64,000 nucleotides of DNA from Lachnospiraceae bacterium OF09-6 (GTDB taxonomy: Bacteria > Bacillota > Clostridia > Lachnospirales > Lachnospiraceae), in NCBI GenBank assembly GCA_003435055.1, contig QUMM01000008.1, forward strand, positions 35,801-99,800, read 5' to 3'. Each line of letters opens with the position of its first letter. The first letter of the stretch is position 1. A program made the translations under genes and the position numbers. Below the pieces are notes generated by a model. It made no database searches. It worked only from the letters and a program-made list of their open reading frames with translations, and was not told the origin of the DNA. Below, piece after piece: positions 18,394-28,692 of the stretch.

Positions 18394-19044
18394 TTACAGT
18401 CTCTTTGCTGCTCCGTCCTTAACCTGAACTGCTGATGCTTCATTCTTAAAGGTAACATTTACTGTCATGTGGCTGTCCTGAACATCCAGTTCTTTGCCAT
18501 CTTTCTCAAAACCGATTTCATAGAAGCTGTAAAGTTCTTCTTCAGAACTTCCCAGGCTGTTGATGGTAGCTGCTTTTGCTGCTTCGTATTTTTCGCTTCC
18601 TTCTTCCAGTTTCTTAGCTGTCAGCTTTGTATCTTTGCCAAGCTTTGCTTCTTCAGAAGTCTTAACTACGATCACTACTTCATCATTTTCAAATTTGAAA
18701 GAGGTCTGATATTCTTCTGCCTCTGTCGCTTCTGTCTGAGCCTCTGTCTCGGCTGCTTCTGTCTGCGCTTCTGTCTGTGCTTCCGTTGCTGCCTCTGTCT
18801 GAGCTGCTGCTTCTGCTGCCTGTCTTTCTGCTTCAGCCTGTGCTGCTGCTTCTGCTGCCTGTCTCTCTGCTTCGGCCTGTGCTGCTGCTTCTGCTGCCTG
18901 TCTCTCTGCTTCGGCTTTTGCTTCTGCTTCAGCTGCTTCTGCTTCGATCTGTGTATTATCTTCAGCGTATACTGCATAAGCTGGAACTGTCATTGTTGCT
19001 GCCAGAAGAAGTGCTGCTGCTCTTTTCATCATACTGTTTCTCAT
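18394..19044 (-). CDS. secreted Ala/Glu-rich coiled-coil repeat protein
   Basis: 216 residues: signal peptide (residues 1-27, cleavage after VYA), 10-residue helical repeats AEAERQAAEAAAQ (30-75), a Thr/Glu/Gln-rich linker (75-105), and a C-terminal beta domain (YQTSFKFENDEVVIVVKTSEE to the end) with the phrase YEAAKAATINSLGSSEEELYSFYEIGFEKDGKELDV. The C-terminal domain resembles the domain at residues 170-290 of the neighbouring giant surface protein. There is no anchor, so it is probably released or held by the coiled coil. Function unknown. It and its frameshifted paralogue are tandem duplicates. Confidence 0.75.
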   Translation of the reverse strand: MRNSMMKRAAALLLAATMTVPAYAVYAEDNTQIEAEAAEAEAKAEAERQAAEAAAQAEAERQAAEAAAQAEAERQAAEAAAQTEAATEAQTEAQTEAAETEAQTEATEAEEYQTSFKFENDEVVIVVKTSEEAKLGKDTKLTAKKLEEGSEKYEAAKAATINSLGSSEEELYSFYEIGFEKDGKELDVQDSHMTVNVTFKNEASAVQVKDGAAKRL

Positions 19045-19285
19045 TGTTGTTACCTCCGAATGCTCTATACTATATTGACTCTTTCGAGTTCCTTATCTCT
19101 TTATCTGGATTCATTATAGCAGTCGGGGTATTTCGTCATCTATTTCGTCTGAAACTTTTTTCATGATTTAAAGAAACATCTTGCTTTTTGTAAATTCTTA
19201 TTTTTAAGCCCAATTCTCTGGTTTAAGCTAAATATTCTATAATAGTTCTGGATATAATCTGAAGCGGCAATCTGGATGACAGATT

Positions 19286-19308
19286 AAAAGGGGCCATTCG
19301 GCCCCTTC
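19286..19308 (-). terminator. terminator of the glgCD operon
   Basis: AAGGGGCC (19288-19295) and GGCCCCTT (19300-19307) with an ATTC loop, followed by a short T-rich run on the minus strand. Confidence 0.75.
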
Positions 19309-19328
19309 TGCATTTCATATCATATATT

Positions 19329-20471
19329 TTATACCTGATGTCCCTTTGCGATATACAATGGGAAGGTGTCAGCACCTTTCATTTCTTTTCCGGCACTGAT
19401 GACTACCTGCTTGTCGGTAATCGTGTAATCTACGATCGCACCCTCTTTAATCACGGTATCCTGCATCAGAATACAGTTCCGGACAATGGCTCCCTTTTCT
19501 ATCTTAACGCCTCGGAACAAAACGCTGTTCTCTACCTGTCCTTCGATGACACAGCCATCAGCTACCATAACATTGGATACCCTGGATCCCGGGATGTATC
19601 TGGTTGGGTTATCATCACGAATCTTGGTGTAGATCGGATTACCTGAGAACAATGCATCCAGATTCTCATCATCCAGAAGCTTCATATTCTCTTCGAAGTA
19701 GCTCTTCATATCGCTGATACGTGCTGCATAACCTTCGTACTTGAAGCCCTGCACATTCAGAGAATCCAGATTCGGAGCAAGCACATCACGTTCAAAGTAA
19801 ACCTGTCCACGTACAAATGCGGCGTTGATCAGATCGATCAGTTTCTTGCGTTCGATACAGTAAATATTCATGGAGAAGTTCTGTACCCCTGTATCGCGTG
19901 GGTTGATGTAGATCTTGCTGATTCTGGTTCCAGTCAGAGCAAAGGTATAATATAAGCCTCTGTCATTGGCGGTGTGTTTTAATGCACTTGCCGGAAGTTC
20001 TTCCGCAATATAAGCTGCTGTCACATCTGCATTGTTGTCAATGTGCGCCTGCAGCATGGCATTGAAGTCGAAGTTCACTGCGATATTGGCGTCTGACAGG
20101 AATACATATTTTTCATTCTGATGTCTCAGGAATTCCAGCACGTTAGCCAGTGCTTCCACATGACCGTTAAACAGCTTGTTCTGCTTCTCAGCAAATGGAG
20201 GAATGATATGAAGACCGCCATTCTTTCTGGTCAGATCCCACTCACGTCCGGATCCGAGATGATCCATCAGGGAAAAATAATTATTGCGAACTAATACAGT
20301 TACATTGCTGATTCCACAGTTGACCATACTGGAAAGAATAAAGTCAATCATACGATAACGGCTTGCAAAAGGGATGGAAGCCATCAGACGAATATTGGAT
20401 AATTCCGGAACCAGAGCATCATAACTGTTAGGGAAAATAATACCAAGTGCATTTTCGCTGGATGTTAACAT
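19329..20471 (-). CDS. glgD: glucose-1-phosphate adenylyltransferase subunit GlgD
   Basis: 380 residues. The nucleotidyltransferase domain is followed by a left-handed beta-helix ([39 protein letters not shown]). The active-site P-loop found in GlgC, GGxGxRL, is replaced here by [18 protein letters not shown], which is usual for the GlgD partner that modulates the catalytic subunit. It makes ADP-glucose for glycogen with GlgC. Its start overlaps the glgC stop by 7 bases, so they are coupled. Confidence 0.9.
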   Translation of the reverse strand: MLTSSENALGIIFPNSYDALVPELSNIRLMASIPFASRYRMIDFILSSMVNCGISNVTVLVRNNYFSLMDHLGSGREWDLTRKNGGLHIIPPFAEKQNKLFNGHVEALANVLEFLRHQNEKYVFLSDANIAVNFDFNAMLQAHIDNNADVTAAYIAEELPASALKHTANDRGLYYTFALTGTRISKIYINPRDTGVQNFSMNIYCIERKKLIDLINAAFVRGQVYFERDVLAPNLDSLNVQGFKYEGYAARISDMKSYFEENMKLLDDENLDALFSGNPIYTKIRDDNPTRYIPGSRVSNVMVADGCVIEGQVENSVLFRGVKIEKGAIVRNCILMQDTVIKEGAIVDYTITDKQVVISAGKEMKGADTFPLYIAKGHQV

Positions 20472-21672
20472 ACTTCTTCACCACCTTCTACATTTTCTCT
20501 TACCATTGCATTCGGTCCTACCTTGGCACCGTCACCAATATAAACACCAGGACCGATCGTAGCCACGCCTTTTTCTGCACCTTCCGGTGCTGCGCCTACG
20601 ACTGCATTCTCACCGATCACTGCCTTTTCTGCAATGATACAATGACGGACTACTGCGCCAGACTTAATCACGCATCCGCCCATTACAACGGCGTCTTCCA
20701 CAACGGCACCGTCCTCTACTTTTACGCCAGAATATAATACAGAGTGCTTTACGGTACCCTGAATACGGCATCCATCTGTAATCATGGAATTCTCTACGAT
20801 GGCACCGGCTGCGATCTTATGCCCGGTCATACCACTGTTACGGCTGTAGATCTTCCAGTCATCATCAAACAGGTTGATACCACTGTGTTCCGGATCCAGC
20901 ACTTCCATGTTTGCTTCCCAGAGTGAAGAGATCGTTCCCACATCCTTCCAGTAACCACTGAAATGATATGCATACATCTGGCGGCCATCACGAAGAAGAT
21001 TCGGGATGATGTTGTTACCAAAGTCATTCTCAGACTGAGGATCTGCTTCATCCTCTTCCAGATACTTCTTCAGGACATCCCAGTTGAATATGTAGATACC
21101 CATAGAAGCCAGATTGGACTTCGGATGCTCAGGCTTCTCCTGGAATTCGGTAATCTTATCGTTCTCATCCGCAACCATCAGGCCAAAACGGGATGCTTCA
21201 TCCAGGGCACTTCCATAACAGCAACAGAGAATTCAGCACCTTTTTCCTTGTGAAAACGAAGGAAATCACTGTAATCCTGTTTGCAGATCTGGTCGCCGGA
21301 CAGAATAATAACATACTTTGGATCATAACGTTCAATAAAGGAAATATTCTGGTAAATCGCATTCGCAGTACCCTTGTACCAGTCAGATCCTGCTGCCTGC
21401 TGATATGGTGGAAGCACATGGACACCACCGTGTACGCGGTCAAGATCCCATGGCTGTCCATTTCCAATATATTCGTTCAGAACAAGCGGCTGATACTGGG
21501 TCAGTACGCCGACCGTATCGATTCCGGAATTAATGCAGTTTGAAAGTGGAAAGTCGATAATTCGATACTTGCCACCAAAAGGAACTGCAGGTTTTGCCAG
21601 GTTCTGGGTCAGCGCATATAGTCTGGAACCCTGTCCACCGGCAAGAAGCATTGCAATAATTTCTTTTGCCAT
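20465..21672 (-). pseudogene. glgC: glucose-1-phosphate adenylyltransferase GlgC, frameshifted
   Basis: The N-terminal frame (21178-21672) holds the catalytic motif [27 protein letters not shown] and [12 protein letters not shown]; the C-terminal frame (20465-21178) holds the rest of the catalytic domain ([21 protein letters not shown]) and the beta-helix. The break is near 21202: reading CCC TGG GAT instead of CCC TGG ATG restores [19 protein letters not shown], a conserved stretch, so one G of a GGG run is missing. All catalytic residues are intact. Because glgD downstream is intact, an error in the sequence is more likely than loss of glycogen synthesis. No branching enzyme or synthase is adjacent. 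Confidence 0.88.
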
Positions 21673-21795
21673 TTTTCATAATCCCCCTAAATATCATGGA
21701 TATAGTAATTGTACCACAATTCTCACAAAAAGAAATAGATTTTTTAGTGAATTTTGGGTAAATTTTTGTAAAAATCTGTCGTTTTTTTCATATTC

Positions 21796-21820
21796 AAAAA
21801 AAGAAGCGCCGAAGCGCTTC
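21796..21820 (-). terminator. terminator after the lacI-type gene
   Basis: GAAGCGC (21803-21809), CGAA loop, GCGCTTC (21814-21820); seven T residues follow on the minus strand. Confidence 0.8.
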
Positions 21821-21852
21821 CTGAAAAAAGTAAGATAATTTCTCATCTTGAT

Positions 21853-22872
21853 TCATTTCATATTATTCTGTAACGAAAGATCATATACACTTTCTCTAAT
21901 CTCTAACGTAACTCCCACAAGATTATGCACAAAATAATCTTTTTCATCATCCTCCAATATCTCAAGCATTCTTCTTACAGCTATAATTCCTATTTTTTCA
22001 TCATGAATATTCACTGATGTAATTGCAGGATTAAAATATTTTGCAACCGGCATATTATCAAAACTGATAATAGATACATCCTTAGGCACATTATAATGCG
22101 CATATTTTAAAGCATTCATAATTCCCATTGCCATAATATCATTTGAAACAAGTAAACAGGTAGGCAGCTCTTTCGTATTTTTTATTATCTCTGTCATATC
22201 CTCATACGCACCATCTGATGTACACTTTGTATAGAATATATTCTTTTTATATACCGGAAGTCCCACTTCCCGCATTCCGCGCAAATAACCATTAAAACGT
22301 TCTGTAAAGTTATTCAATGGCGTTTTACTTCTTACAAATCCTATCCTTCTATGTCCCATTTCGTATGCATAGCGAACTGCCTGCCGCATTCCATCCTCGT
22401 TATCCATAAGCACACAATTATATTGTTCTCCCGGAAACCAATTATCAATAATAACAAGTGGTTTATTGAATTTTTTATATAAAGTAACATCCGCAGATGT
22501 CATTTCTGTTGCCAATATTAAAATTCCACTTATGGTATCCATATCAATTCTTGATATAAATTCATTAAAATCCATCTTCTGATCATAATGAATAATATCT
22601 ACGTAATACCCTTTTTCCTCAGCGAACTCCTGAATTGTAGCCATAATTGTAATGAAAAAATGTGTCTCAGATATTACATTACCGTTTCTTTTATGAATGG
22701 CAAATAGTAATGTACCTTTTTTCTCTGTCTTTACTTTTACATCATCACTTTTATATTTTAACTGTAAAATTTGCTTCTTTTTAGCAGAACTCACACCACC
22801 TTTATTATGTAATGCCATAGAAACCGCTGCTGGTGTAATATTTAATATTTCTGCTATTTCTTTATTTGTCAT
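21853..22872 (-). CDS. LacI/GalR family transcriptional regulator
   Basis: 339 residues. The N-terminal helix-turn-helix reads NKEIAEILNITPAAVSMALHNKGGVS (residues 2-28); the periplasmic-binding-like sensor domain follows, with SGILILATE, the RFNGYLRGMREVGLPV segment, and SIISFDNMPVAKYFNPAITSVN near residue 275. Last gene of the sugar transporter operon (14 bases after the cupin gene); it likely represses that operon through the palindrome near 28443-28448 when the sugar is absent (inferred). Confidence 0.88.
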   Translation of the reverse strand: MTNKEIAEILNITPAAVSMALHNKGGVSSAKKKQILQLKYKSDDVKVKTEKKGTLLFAIHKRNGNVISETHFFITIMATIQEFAEEKGYYVDIIHYDQKMDFNEFISRIDMDTISGILILATEMTSADVTLYKKFNKPLVIIDNWFPGEQYNCVLMDNEDGMRQAVRYAYEMGHRRIGFVRSKTPLNNFTERFNGYLRGMREVGLPVYKKNIFYTKCTSDGAYEDMTEIIKNTKELPTCLLVSNDIMAMGIMNALKYAHYNVPKDVSIISFDNMPVAKYFNPAITSVNIHDEKIGIIAVRRMLEILEDDEKDYFVHNLVGVTLEIRESVYDLSLQNNMK

Positions 22873-22886
22873 ATTTTTTCTCTCTT

Positions 22887-23807
22887 TTATTCTTGATATT
22901 CTGCTATGGCAAAAACAGCTCTTGCGGTTATCGCACTATAATTCAACAACATGTATGGTGTTTTCGGCGGAATATACAATCCCTCATAGTGCTGAAGCAT
23001 ATATGTTTCTCTAGATTCTATCATATATACCGCCAACGGCCCTTCCATTCCAAGTAAAAATGCCTCTTTATCATGCTGAATAACATCTGAATGTCGTGTC
23101 ACTACTCCTCCGGCAGGTACAATATATTCACCAACACTCATATAATCATTGCTAACAGAAAACTTCATTAAAACAGGTCTTGTATCTCCGTTAATAACTT
23201 TAAGTTTTCTTTCTTCCGTAATATGATAGATTAATTTCTTTTCTCTTAATAATTCTCCCCTTTCCGGCCATTCTCCTAACTGGTCAACCGTACCATACCT
23301 GTACGGAGCAATAAACTCTTCGGATTTTTCTTTAAAATCCTTCGGGTTATATCCATATATTTTCTTTGGTCCGTTTACATCCGTAGGAAATTCCTGTGAT
23401 TCTACAATTTTCGGGGCAATTACAGCCAACACTTTCACTATCTTATCCGTAAAATTATAGGCTGAATGTAATGTTCCTTTCGGTATTAATAAGGCTTCTC
23501 CTTCTTTTACCTCTATACATCCTCCGGTTTCCGGATTAAATTGTGTAATGGTTCCATCCAGAACAAAGTAAGCTTCATCTCCAGGATGATAATCCGGTGG
23601 ATTGAAAAAACCTCCAGGTCCAATTTCCATACTGCATACTGTTATTTTATCCGTACTCAAATACATATAATTCAGATCACTGTAGTCCAGTCCAAAATCC
23701 GGATAGATAAATTGTCCTATATTGGTATTATCCATATATATGGGTTCTTTTTTCTCAGACTCTGTGAATGGATGATTTCCAAAAATAGCTTTTGCTTTAT
23801 TACTCAT
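22887..23807 (-). CDS. double-cupin sugar-metabolism protein of unknown reaction
   Basis: 306 residues from the start at 23807 (GGAGGG 8 bases upstream). Two cupin barrels: the first near residues 55-125 with HPGDEAYFVLDG and LIPKGTLHSAYN, giving the usual His/Glu/His metal ligands; the second near 210-285 with VVTRHSDVIQHDKEAFLLG. It sits between the transporter permease and the LacI regulator, so it probably acts on the imported sugar, as an isomerase or epimerase, or as a sensor. The exact reaction is not inferable. Confidence 0.7.
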   Translation of the reverse strand: MSNKAKAIFGNHPFTESEKKEPIYMDNTNIGQFIYPDFGLDYSDLNYMYLSTDKITVCSMEIGPGGFFNPPDYHPGDEAYFVLDGTITQFNPETGGCIEVKEGEALLIPKGTLHSAYNFTDKIVKVLAVIAPKIVESQEFPTDVNGPKKIYGYNPKDFKEKSEEFIAPYRYGTVDQLGEWPERGELLREKKLIYHITEERKLKVINGDTRPVLMKFSVSNDYMSVGEYIVPAGGVVTRHSDVIQHDKEAFLLGMEGPLAVYMIESRETYMLQHYEGLYIPPKTPYMLLNYSAITARAVFAIAEYQE

Positions 23808-23827
23808 AATATTATCCCTCCATATCT

Positions 23828-24823
23828 TTATTTTCCTTTTTTTATCTCCGACCAAGTATTTACGATAATCATCAAAATTAATAAGCTTCCATATACAAAC
23901 TGTTTAAAATAACTATTTACATTCATCATATTCAATCCACTTGAAAGCATCTGAATGGTTAGCGTTGCAAGTAAAATACCAGTTACTTTTCCTTCTCCAC
24001 CTTTAGGATTTATTCCTCCCAGTACGCATACTAAAATGCTTTGCATGATATAAGTACTTCCATAATCAGCATTTGCGGTATTGGTTCTTGCAAGAATAAT
24101 AAATCCAGCTATTGCTGCCAAGATTCCACTTATACAATAAGATCCGATCAGCATTCTAGCACTATCCAGGCCTGAAAATTCATATGCCTTTCGGTTTGTA
24201 CCAAGCATATAAAGCTTTAATCCAAAGTTTGCTTTTTGAATGATAAATGCCATTACCAAAACTACTATTACAAATATAATTGCCGGTACAGGTATAATAT
24301 GGAGTAAATATCCATTTCCTATTTTTCGTATTGTTTCAGGGAAATCATACAATGCACTTCCTTTCGTGATCACTATACCGATTCCACCATAAAAAGACAT
24401 TGTTCCTAACGTGGCTAATATTGGTGGTACATTTATAAATGATATCAGCAGTCCATTTATGAGACCTGCAACGCCTCCTATCACAATTCCTAAAACAAAG
24501 GCACATAATACTAAAAGTAATTCTTTTGTTCCAGTCATTTGTGGTATATAAAAGCGATGTAACATACTCCCCAAAATAATCGCCGTTAAATTAGCAGTTC
24601 CTACGATTGACAAATCACTTCCACCTGTAAGCATTGACATGGCCATTGCAAGTGCAAACAGACCGAATTCTGGTATCTGAAATAACATAGATTTAAAATT
24701 TGTTACTGAAAAAAATATTCCCGGCAATCGAACACCCATAAATACTGCAACTATAACAATGATGAAACATAATCTGAGCATGGCTTTTTCCGATGATTCT
24801 AATTTTTTTATAGATCCAATCAT
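23828..24823 (-). CDS. sugar ABC transporter permease (RbsC/LsrD-like)
   Basis: 331 residues with eight to ten hydrophobic segments and the BPD_transp_2 signature: LTGGSDLSIVGTANLTA near residue 63 and GGINPKGGEGKVTG near residue 270. Partner of the permease just upstream (4-base overlap). Together they form the membrane channel of a CUT2-type importer. Confidence 0.9.
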   Translation of the reverse strand: MIGSIKKLESSEKAMLRLCFIIVIVAVFMGVRLPGIFFSVTNFKSMLFQIPEFGLFALAMAMSMLTGGSDLSIVGTANLTAIILGSMLHRFYIPQMTGTKELLLVLCAFVLGIVIGGVAGLINGLLISFINVPPILATLGTMSFYGGIGIVITKGSALYDFPETIRKIGNGYLLHIIPVPAIIFVIVVLVMAFIIQKANFGLKLYMLGTNRKAYEFSGLDSARMLIGSYCISGILAAIAGFIILARTNTANADYGSTYIMQSILVCVLGGINPKGGEGKVTGILLATLTIQMLSSGLNMMNVNSYFKQFVYGSLLILMIIVNTWSEIKKGK

Positions 24824-25821
24824 TGGTTATCACCTGCTTTCTTCCATAAAAGTTTTATTTTTCTATTGCTATTCTGATATGCTGCAATACTGACACTAAT
24901 AATGATCAACAATCCTAATACTGCCCTTTGCCAATAAGTTGAAATCCGCACCATAATTAAGGAATTTGATATAATTGTAATCATAAACACTCCCAGAAGA
25001 GTACCTTTTACCGTCCCTTTTCCTCCGGTAATGCTTGTACCGCCAAGTACAACTGCTGCAATAATTGATAATTCAGTTCCTAAAATATCAAATGGATTTG
25101 CCGTTCTGACTAGACATGTATGTGCCAATCCTGCAACACCTGCTACACCACCAGCGAAGCAATAAATAAATGTCTGCACAACACCTACATGAAATCCCAC
25201 TCTTTCAGCTGCGGTAATGTTTCCTCCCAAAGCATATACACCTCTCCCAAGCAGCGTATGGTTCAAAATAAAGTACGCAAGAAATGCTATGACAAGTAAT
25301 AAGATAATCGCAGCAGGAAGCGATGATTTTCCTATTTGTGCATTTACCGTAATAATACTTGCTTTTGCGAACTTAGTGAACCCTTTAGGCAGCTTCATGA
25401 TCGCGTTGGATCCTATAAAAGTTAACAGTATTCCGCTGATAATATTGGATGTTCCCAGCGTTGCTATAAAAGTTGGTATTTTAAAAACATGTACAAATAT
25501 TGCGTTCATCAAGCCAAGACCGATACCTATTAATATAGCTGTCAGCATAGGTAATACGATACTTCCCTCATACTCTATGTAGTTAAAAATAATAGTTACT
25601 GAATACATTGAAAATGCTCCAATTGCAGGGAATGATATATCTATTCCTCCAGATATCAATACGATCATAACTCCAATTGCAAAGATCCCGTCTGTTACAC
25701 AACTTCTCAGCAAATCAATCATATTATACGGAGTAAAGAATTGCGGATTAATCGCACTGATAATTGCCATAACAATGATCATGACTATCAGCAATACTGT
25801 TTCATTTTTTGCCTTTTTCAT
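24820..25821 (-). CDS. sugar ABC transporter permease (RbsC/LsrC-like)
   Basis: 333 residues, same family as the next permease, with LISGGIDISFPAIGAFSMY near residue 58 and GGTSITGGKGTVKGTLLG near residue 260. Two different permeases in one operon, rather than one RbsC, is the layout of the Lsr and rhamnose-type CUT2 systems. The gene follows the ATPase by 10 bases. Confidence 0.9.
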   Translation of the reverse strand: MKKAKNETVLLIVMIIVMAIISAINPQFFTPYNMIDLLRSCVTDGIFAIGVMIVLISGGIDISFPAIGAFSMYSVTIIFNYIEYEGSIVLPMLTAILIGIGLGLMNAIFVHVFKIPTFIATLGTSNIISGILLTFIGSNAIMKLPKGFTKFAKASIITVNAQIGKSSLPAAIILLLVIAFLAYFILNHTLLGRGVYALGGNITAAERVGFHVGVVQTFIYCFAGGVAGVAGLAHTCLVRTANPFDILGTELSIIAAVVLGGTSITGGKGTVKGTLLGVFMITIISNSLIMVRISTYWQRAVLGLLIIISVSIAAYQNSNRKIKLLWKKAGDNQ

Positions 25822-25831
25822 ACTCCGCCCC

Positions 25832-27316
25832 CTATCTAATCAGTTTTGAATAAAGTGTGCTTTCTGTATAATCCTTACTGAGATATTCATTTTCGATTTC
25901 ACCATTTTTTATCAGTAAGAATCTTTTGCAATTTGTTAGTATCTCATTCGAGTCATCGGATATTAATATTACAGCTACTCCTTTTTCTGCTATTTCCTGT
26001 ATTAGTATACTGATATCCATCTTAGAGCCAATATCCACCCCAACTGTTGGACAATTTAAAATAATGATTTGTGGATCTGTCATCAGCGCTTTTGCCAGTA
26101 CTACCTTTTGCTGATTTCCACCTGACAGCGTAGATACTTTATTTTTAGGATTAGCTGTTTTTATGTTTAATTGCTGAATCCAATTTTTTGCTTCTTCTAA
26201 CGCCTTTTTTGAATTATACAGTCCAGTTCTACTGACCTTCTTCATTGTCTGAATTATAATATTTCTGGTAATTGACTGATCCATAAACAAAGCTTCTGTC
26301 AATCTGTCTTCTGGTACATATGCAATATGATATTCAAGCCCTTTCATTGCACTGTCTATTTTCACTTCTTTTCCATTAATATAAATACTTCCGGAGTCTG
26401 CTGGCATTAATCCATAAATTGCCTTGGCTAATTCAGTTCTCCCAGATCCCAACAAACCGGTTATTCCCAATACTTCTCCCGTGTATATTTTAAAATTTAT
26501 ATTATGGAAATAATTTTGTAATCCCAGATTTCTCACTTCCAAAATCGGTTCTGTCGCAGTAACTTCTTTTGCAATATTTTCATCACTATATTCTTTTCCA
26601 GTCATATAATAAACAAGCTTCTTTTTATTAAACTGGCACATTTCTCCATCTATTACGTTTTTTCCATTACTCAAAACATAAACCCTGTCACAAATATCGA
26701 ACATTTCATCCAGCTTATGACTTACAAACATGATTGACATTCCACTTGTTTTTAAATTTTGTATCACATGAAATAACTCTTTTACTTCTTTATTCGTGAG
26801 TGCTGATGTAGGTTCATCAAAAATCATTATTTTAGCATCACATAAAATTGCTCTTGAAATAGCAACAAGCTGCTTATCTGCGACAGACAATGTTTCAATC
26901 AAACTGTCCAGTGGTATTCTTGCACCAATTTTTTCCAATGCCATTTCTGCCAGTTTGTGCATTTCCTTTTTTTTCACGATTTTCTTCTGCTTTGATATCA
27001 AAGTGTTCATTGCAATATTTTCATAAACTGTCAGATTCGGGAAAATCGAAAAGTCCTGATATACCACCTGAATGCCACCTTTTATTGCATCCCGTAATTC
27101 CATTTTTTTGAATTCTTTATCTACCATTATGATGCTTCCGCTATCAGGTTTATAAAATCCTGATATGATTTTTATAAGCGTAGATTTCCCGCATCCATTT
27201 TCTCCTGCCAAACAAAGAACCTCTCCAGAATTTATTTTCAAGGATATATTTTCAAGTGCTTTCACACCACCAAATGATTTATAAATATTTTTTAACTCAA
27301 GTAAACATTCTGGCAT
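25832..27316 (-). CDS. sugar ABC transporter ATP-binding protein (RbsA-like, two ATPase domains)
   Basis: 494 residues with two nucleotide-binding domains, as in RbsA/MglA. Domain 1: Walker A GENGCGKSTLIKI near residue 40, signature TLSVADKQLVAISRA, Walker B AKIMIFDEPTSALT. Domain 2: degenerate Walker A ITGLLGSGRTELAKAIYG, signature TLSGGNQQKVVLAKAL and degenerate B site PQIIILNCPTVGVDIGSK (the usual Glu after the aspartate-like position is replaced; in this family the second site is often non-canonical). Energises import of a monosaccharide or autoinducer-like ligand. Confidence 0.92.
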   Translation of the reverse strand: MPECLLELKNIYKSFGGVKALENISLKINSGEVLCLAGENGCGKSTLIKIISGFYKPDSGSIIMVDKEFKKMELRDAIKGGIQVVYQDFSIFPNLTVYENIAMNTLISKQKKIVKKKEMHKLAEMALEKIGARIPLDSLIETLSVADKQLVAISRAILCDAKIMIFDEPTSALTNKEVKELFHVIQNLKTSGMSIMFVSHKLDEMFDICDRVYVLSNGKNVIDGEMCQFNKKKLVYYMTGKEYSDENIAKEVTATEPILEVRNLGLQNYFHNINFKIYTGEVLGITGLLGSGRTELAKAIYGLMPADSGSIYINGKEVKIDSAMKGLEYHIAYVPEDRLTEALFMDQSITRNIIIQTMKKVSRTGLYNSKKALEEAKNWIQQLNIKTANPKNKVSTLSGGNQQKVVLAKALMTDPQIIILNCPTVGVDIGSKMDISILIQEIAEKGVAVILISDDSNEILTNCKRFLLIKNGEIENEYLSKDYTESTLYSKLIR

Positions 27317-27373
27317 TTTACTTCCCCCTGCTGATTAGCAAAGGCCCTGATAAAAGGGCTTTTGCTAACACAT

Positions 27374-28375
27374 TTAAAATGGATATTCATCAACAGTATC
27401 TGCTGTAGCCTCTTCCACATCTGTTCCATATATTACATTATCCTGCATTGTAATTGCCTCATATCCAGAATATCCAAGGTCAATACCCTCTTCCAGTTTT
27501 TCTCCTTCTAATGCCATGAGAGCCACCTTGTTCAAAGCATATCCTGCTCCTGCAGGATCCCAGAATGTAGTTGCTGTTAAAGCTCCACTTTCCAGATAGT
27601 CTCCTGATACAGACACAATACAAGTTCCAACTGCTGCAACCTCTCCATTCAATCCCATTTCATCAATTGCTAGTCCTACTCCCTGTGTTCCAGACATCGA
27701 TGAAACAAGAATTCCTCCCAGTTCTGGATAGGTCTTTATTAATTCCTGAAACTTGTCATGTCCAGTTTGTGCATCATCATTTTCTTCAATTTTATCTACA
27801 ACTAATTCCATATTCGGATATGCTTCTTTCTGATGTTCTACTGCTGCTTCCATCCATTCACAGTGAGACTTTGATGTTAAGAATCCTACTGTTGTTGCAT
27901 ATTCTCCTTCTTCATTCATTGCCTTTGCTAAAATATCCATCATATGAGCCCCATATGATGCATTATCAAATGCTTCTACATCGTAATCCACATTCTTCAT
28001 TCCTGCTGCTTCATGCGAAATAACAATAATTCCTGCTTCACGTGCCTTCTGACAAACCGGCTCTAATGTCTCTACTGACACCGGAACAACCGTAATAGCA
28101 TCCACTCCTTGCGCAATCAGATCCTCCATAATCTTTACCTGTTCTGATGCATCAGCAGTCTCAGGTCCAACCATAAAACAATCAATATTATCATATTCAT
28201 CATTGATCTGATCCAACCCCATCTGCTGTCTCTGATACCACGCTGTTCCAAGCTGTTTTACAAGATTTGCCACTTTATATGTTTTTCCATCATTTGTATT
28301 TTCTGCCATTACTGGTAAACAAGTAGACGCTACTGTAATGGACACCGTCAATAACACTAACCATTTTTTCCTCAT
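27374..28375 (-). CDS. sugar ABC transporter substrate-binding protein (RbsB-like)
   Basis: 333 residues: signal peptide (MRKKWLVLLTVSITVASTCLPVMA), then a type I periplasmic-binding fold (YKVANLVKQLGTAWYQRQQMGLDQ; IAQGVDAITVVPVSVETLEPVC; GGILVSSMSGTQGVGLAIDE). A canonical lipobox is not obvious; the Cys at residue 19 could be lipidated, or the protein may be released. First gene of the operon, about 100 bases after the promoter at 28467-28495. The ligand is unknown. Confidence 0.88.
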   Translation of the reverse strand: MRKKWLVLLTVSITVASTCLPVMAENTNDGKTYKVANLVKQLGTAWYQRQQMGLDQINDEYDNIDCFMVGPETADASEQVKIMEDLIAQGVDAITVVPVSVETLEPVCQKAREAGIIVISHEAAGMKNVDYDVEAFDNASYGAHMMDILAKAMNEEGEYATTVGFLTSKSHCEWMEAAVEHQKEAYPNMELVVDKIEENDDAQTGHDKFQELIKTYPELGGILVSSMSGTQGVGLAIDEMGLNGEVAAVGTCIVSVSGDYLESGALTATTFWDPAGAGYALNKVALMALEGEKLEEGIDLGYSGYEAITMQDNVIYGTDVEEATADTVDEYPF

Positions 28376-28442
28376 ATTACATTTTTCCTCCTTTTAATTA
28401 ATCAAACTTAATCATGTTCTTTTTGCATCCTCTATTTGACTC

Positions 28443-28495
28443 ACCGGTTAATCATCCTGTGTTTTATGTATAGCATATTCAATATATTATATCAA
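28443..28495 (-). promoter_or_regulatory. promoter and probable LacI-type operator of the sugar transporter operon
   Basis: On the minus strand TTGATA (28495-28490), 17-base spacer, TATACA (28472-28467). About 20 bases downstream lies TTAACCGGTGAG, whose ACCGGT core (28443-28448) is a perfect palindrome with a central CG, as in LacI-family operators. Its place just after the transcription start fits repression. Inferred. Confidence 0.5.
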
Positions 28496-28644
28496 TATTC
28501 CTCTGCTATTTTTGTATATTATGTCCAATCTCTTGTGTGTTTTTTATATTTTTTTACCAATTATATTAATTTTTAAGTTAATAAATTAACTTTAAATTAA
28601 GCAAAATAGCATTAGCTACTATGTCATATGCTATTATCACAAAA

Positions 28645-28683
28645 TAAAAAATCGCCACTGCCAAATACATGACAATGACGATT
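28645..28683 (-). terminator. terminator after the CobW-type GTPase gene
   Basis: AATCGCCACTG (28650-28660) pairs with CAATGACGATT (28673-28683), two wobble pairs, followed by a six-T run on the minus strand. Confidence 0.75.
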
Positions 28684-28692
28684 CTCATATTT

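Noticed and set aside
21178..21230. Programmed frameshifting in glgC or the transpeptidase gene
   Set aside because: No slippery heptamer or downstream pseudoknot is visible, and the same one-base deficit recurs in ten unrelated loci.
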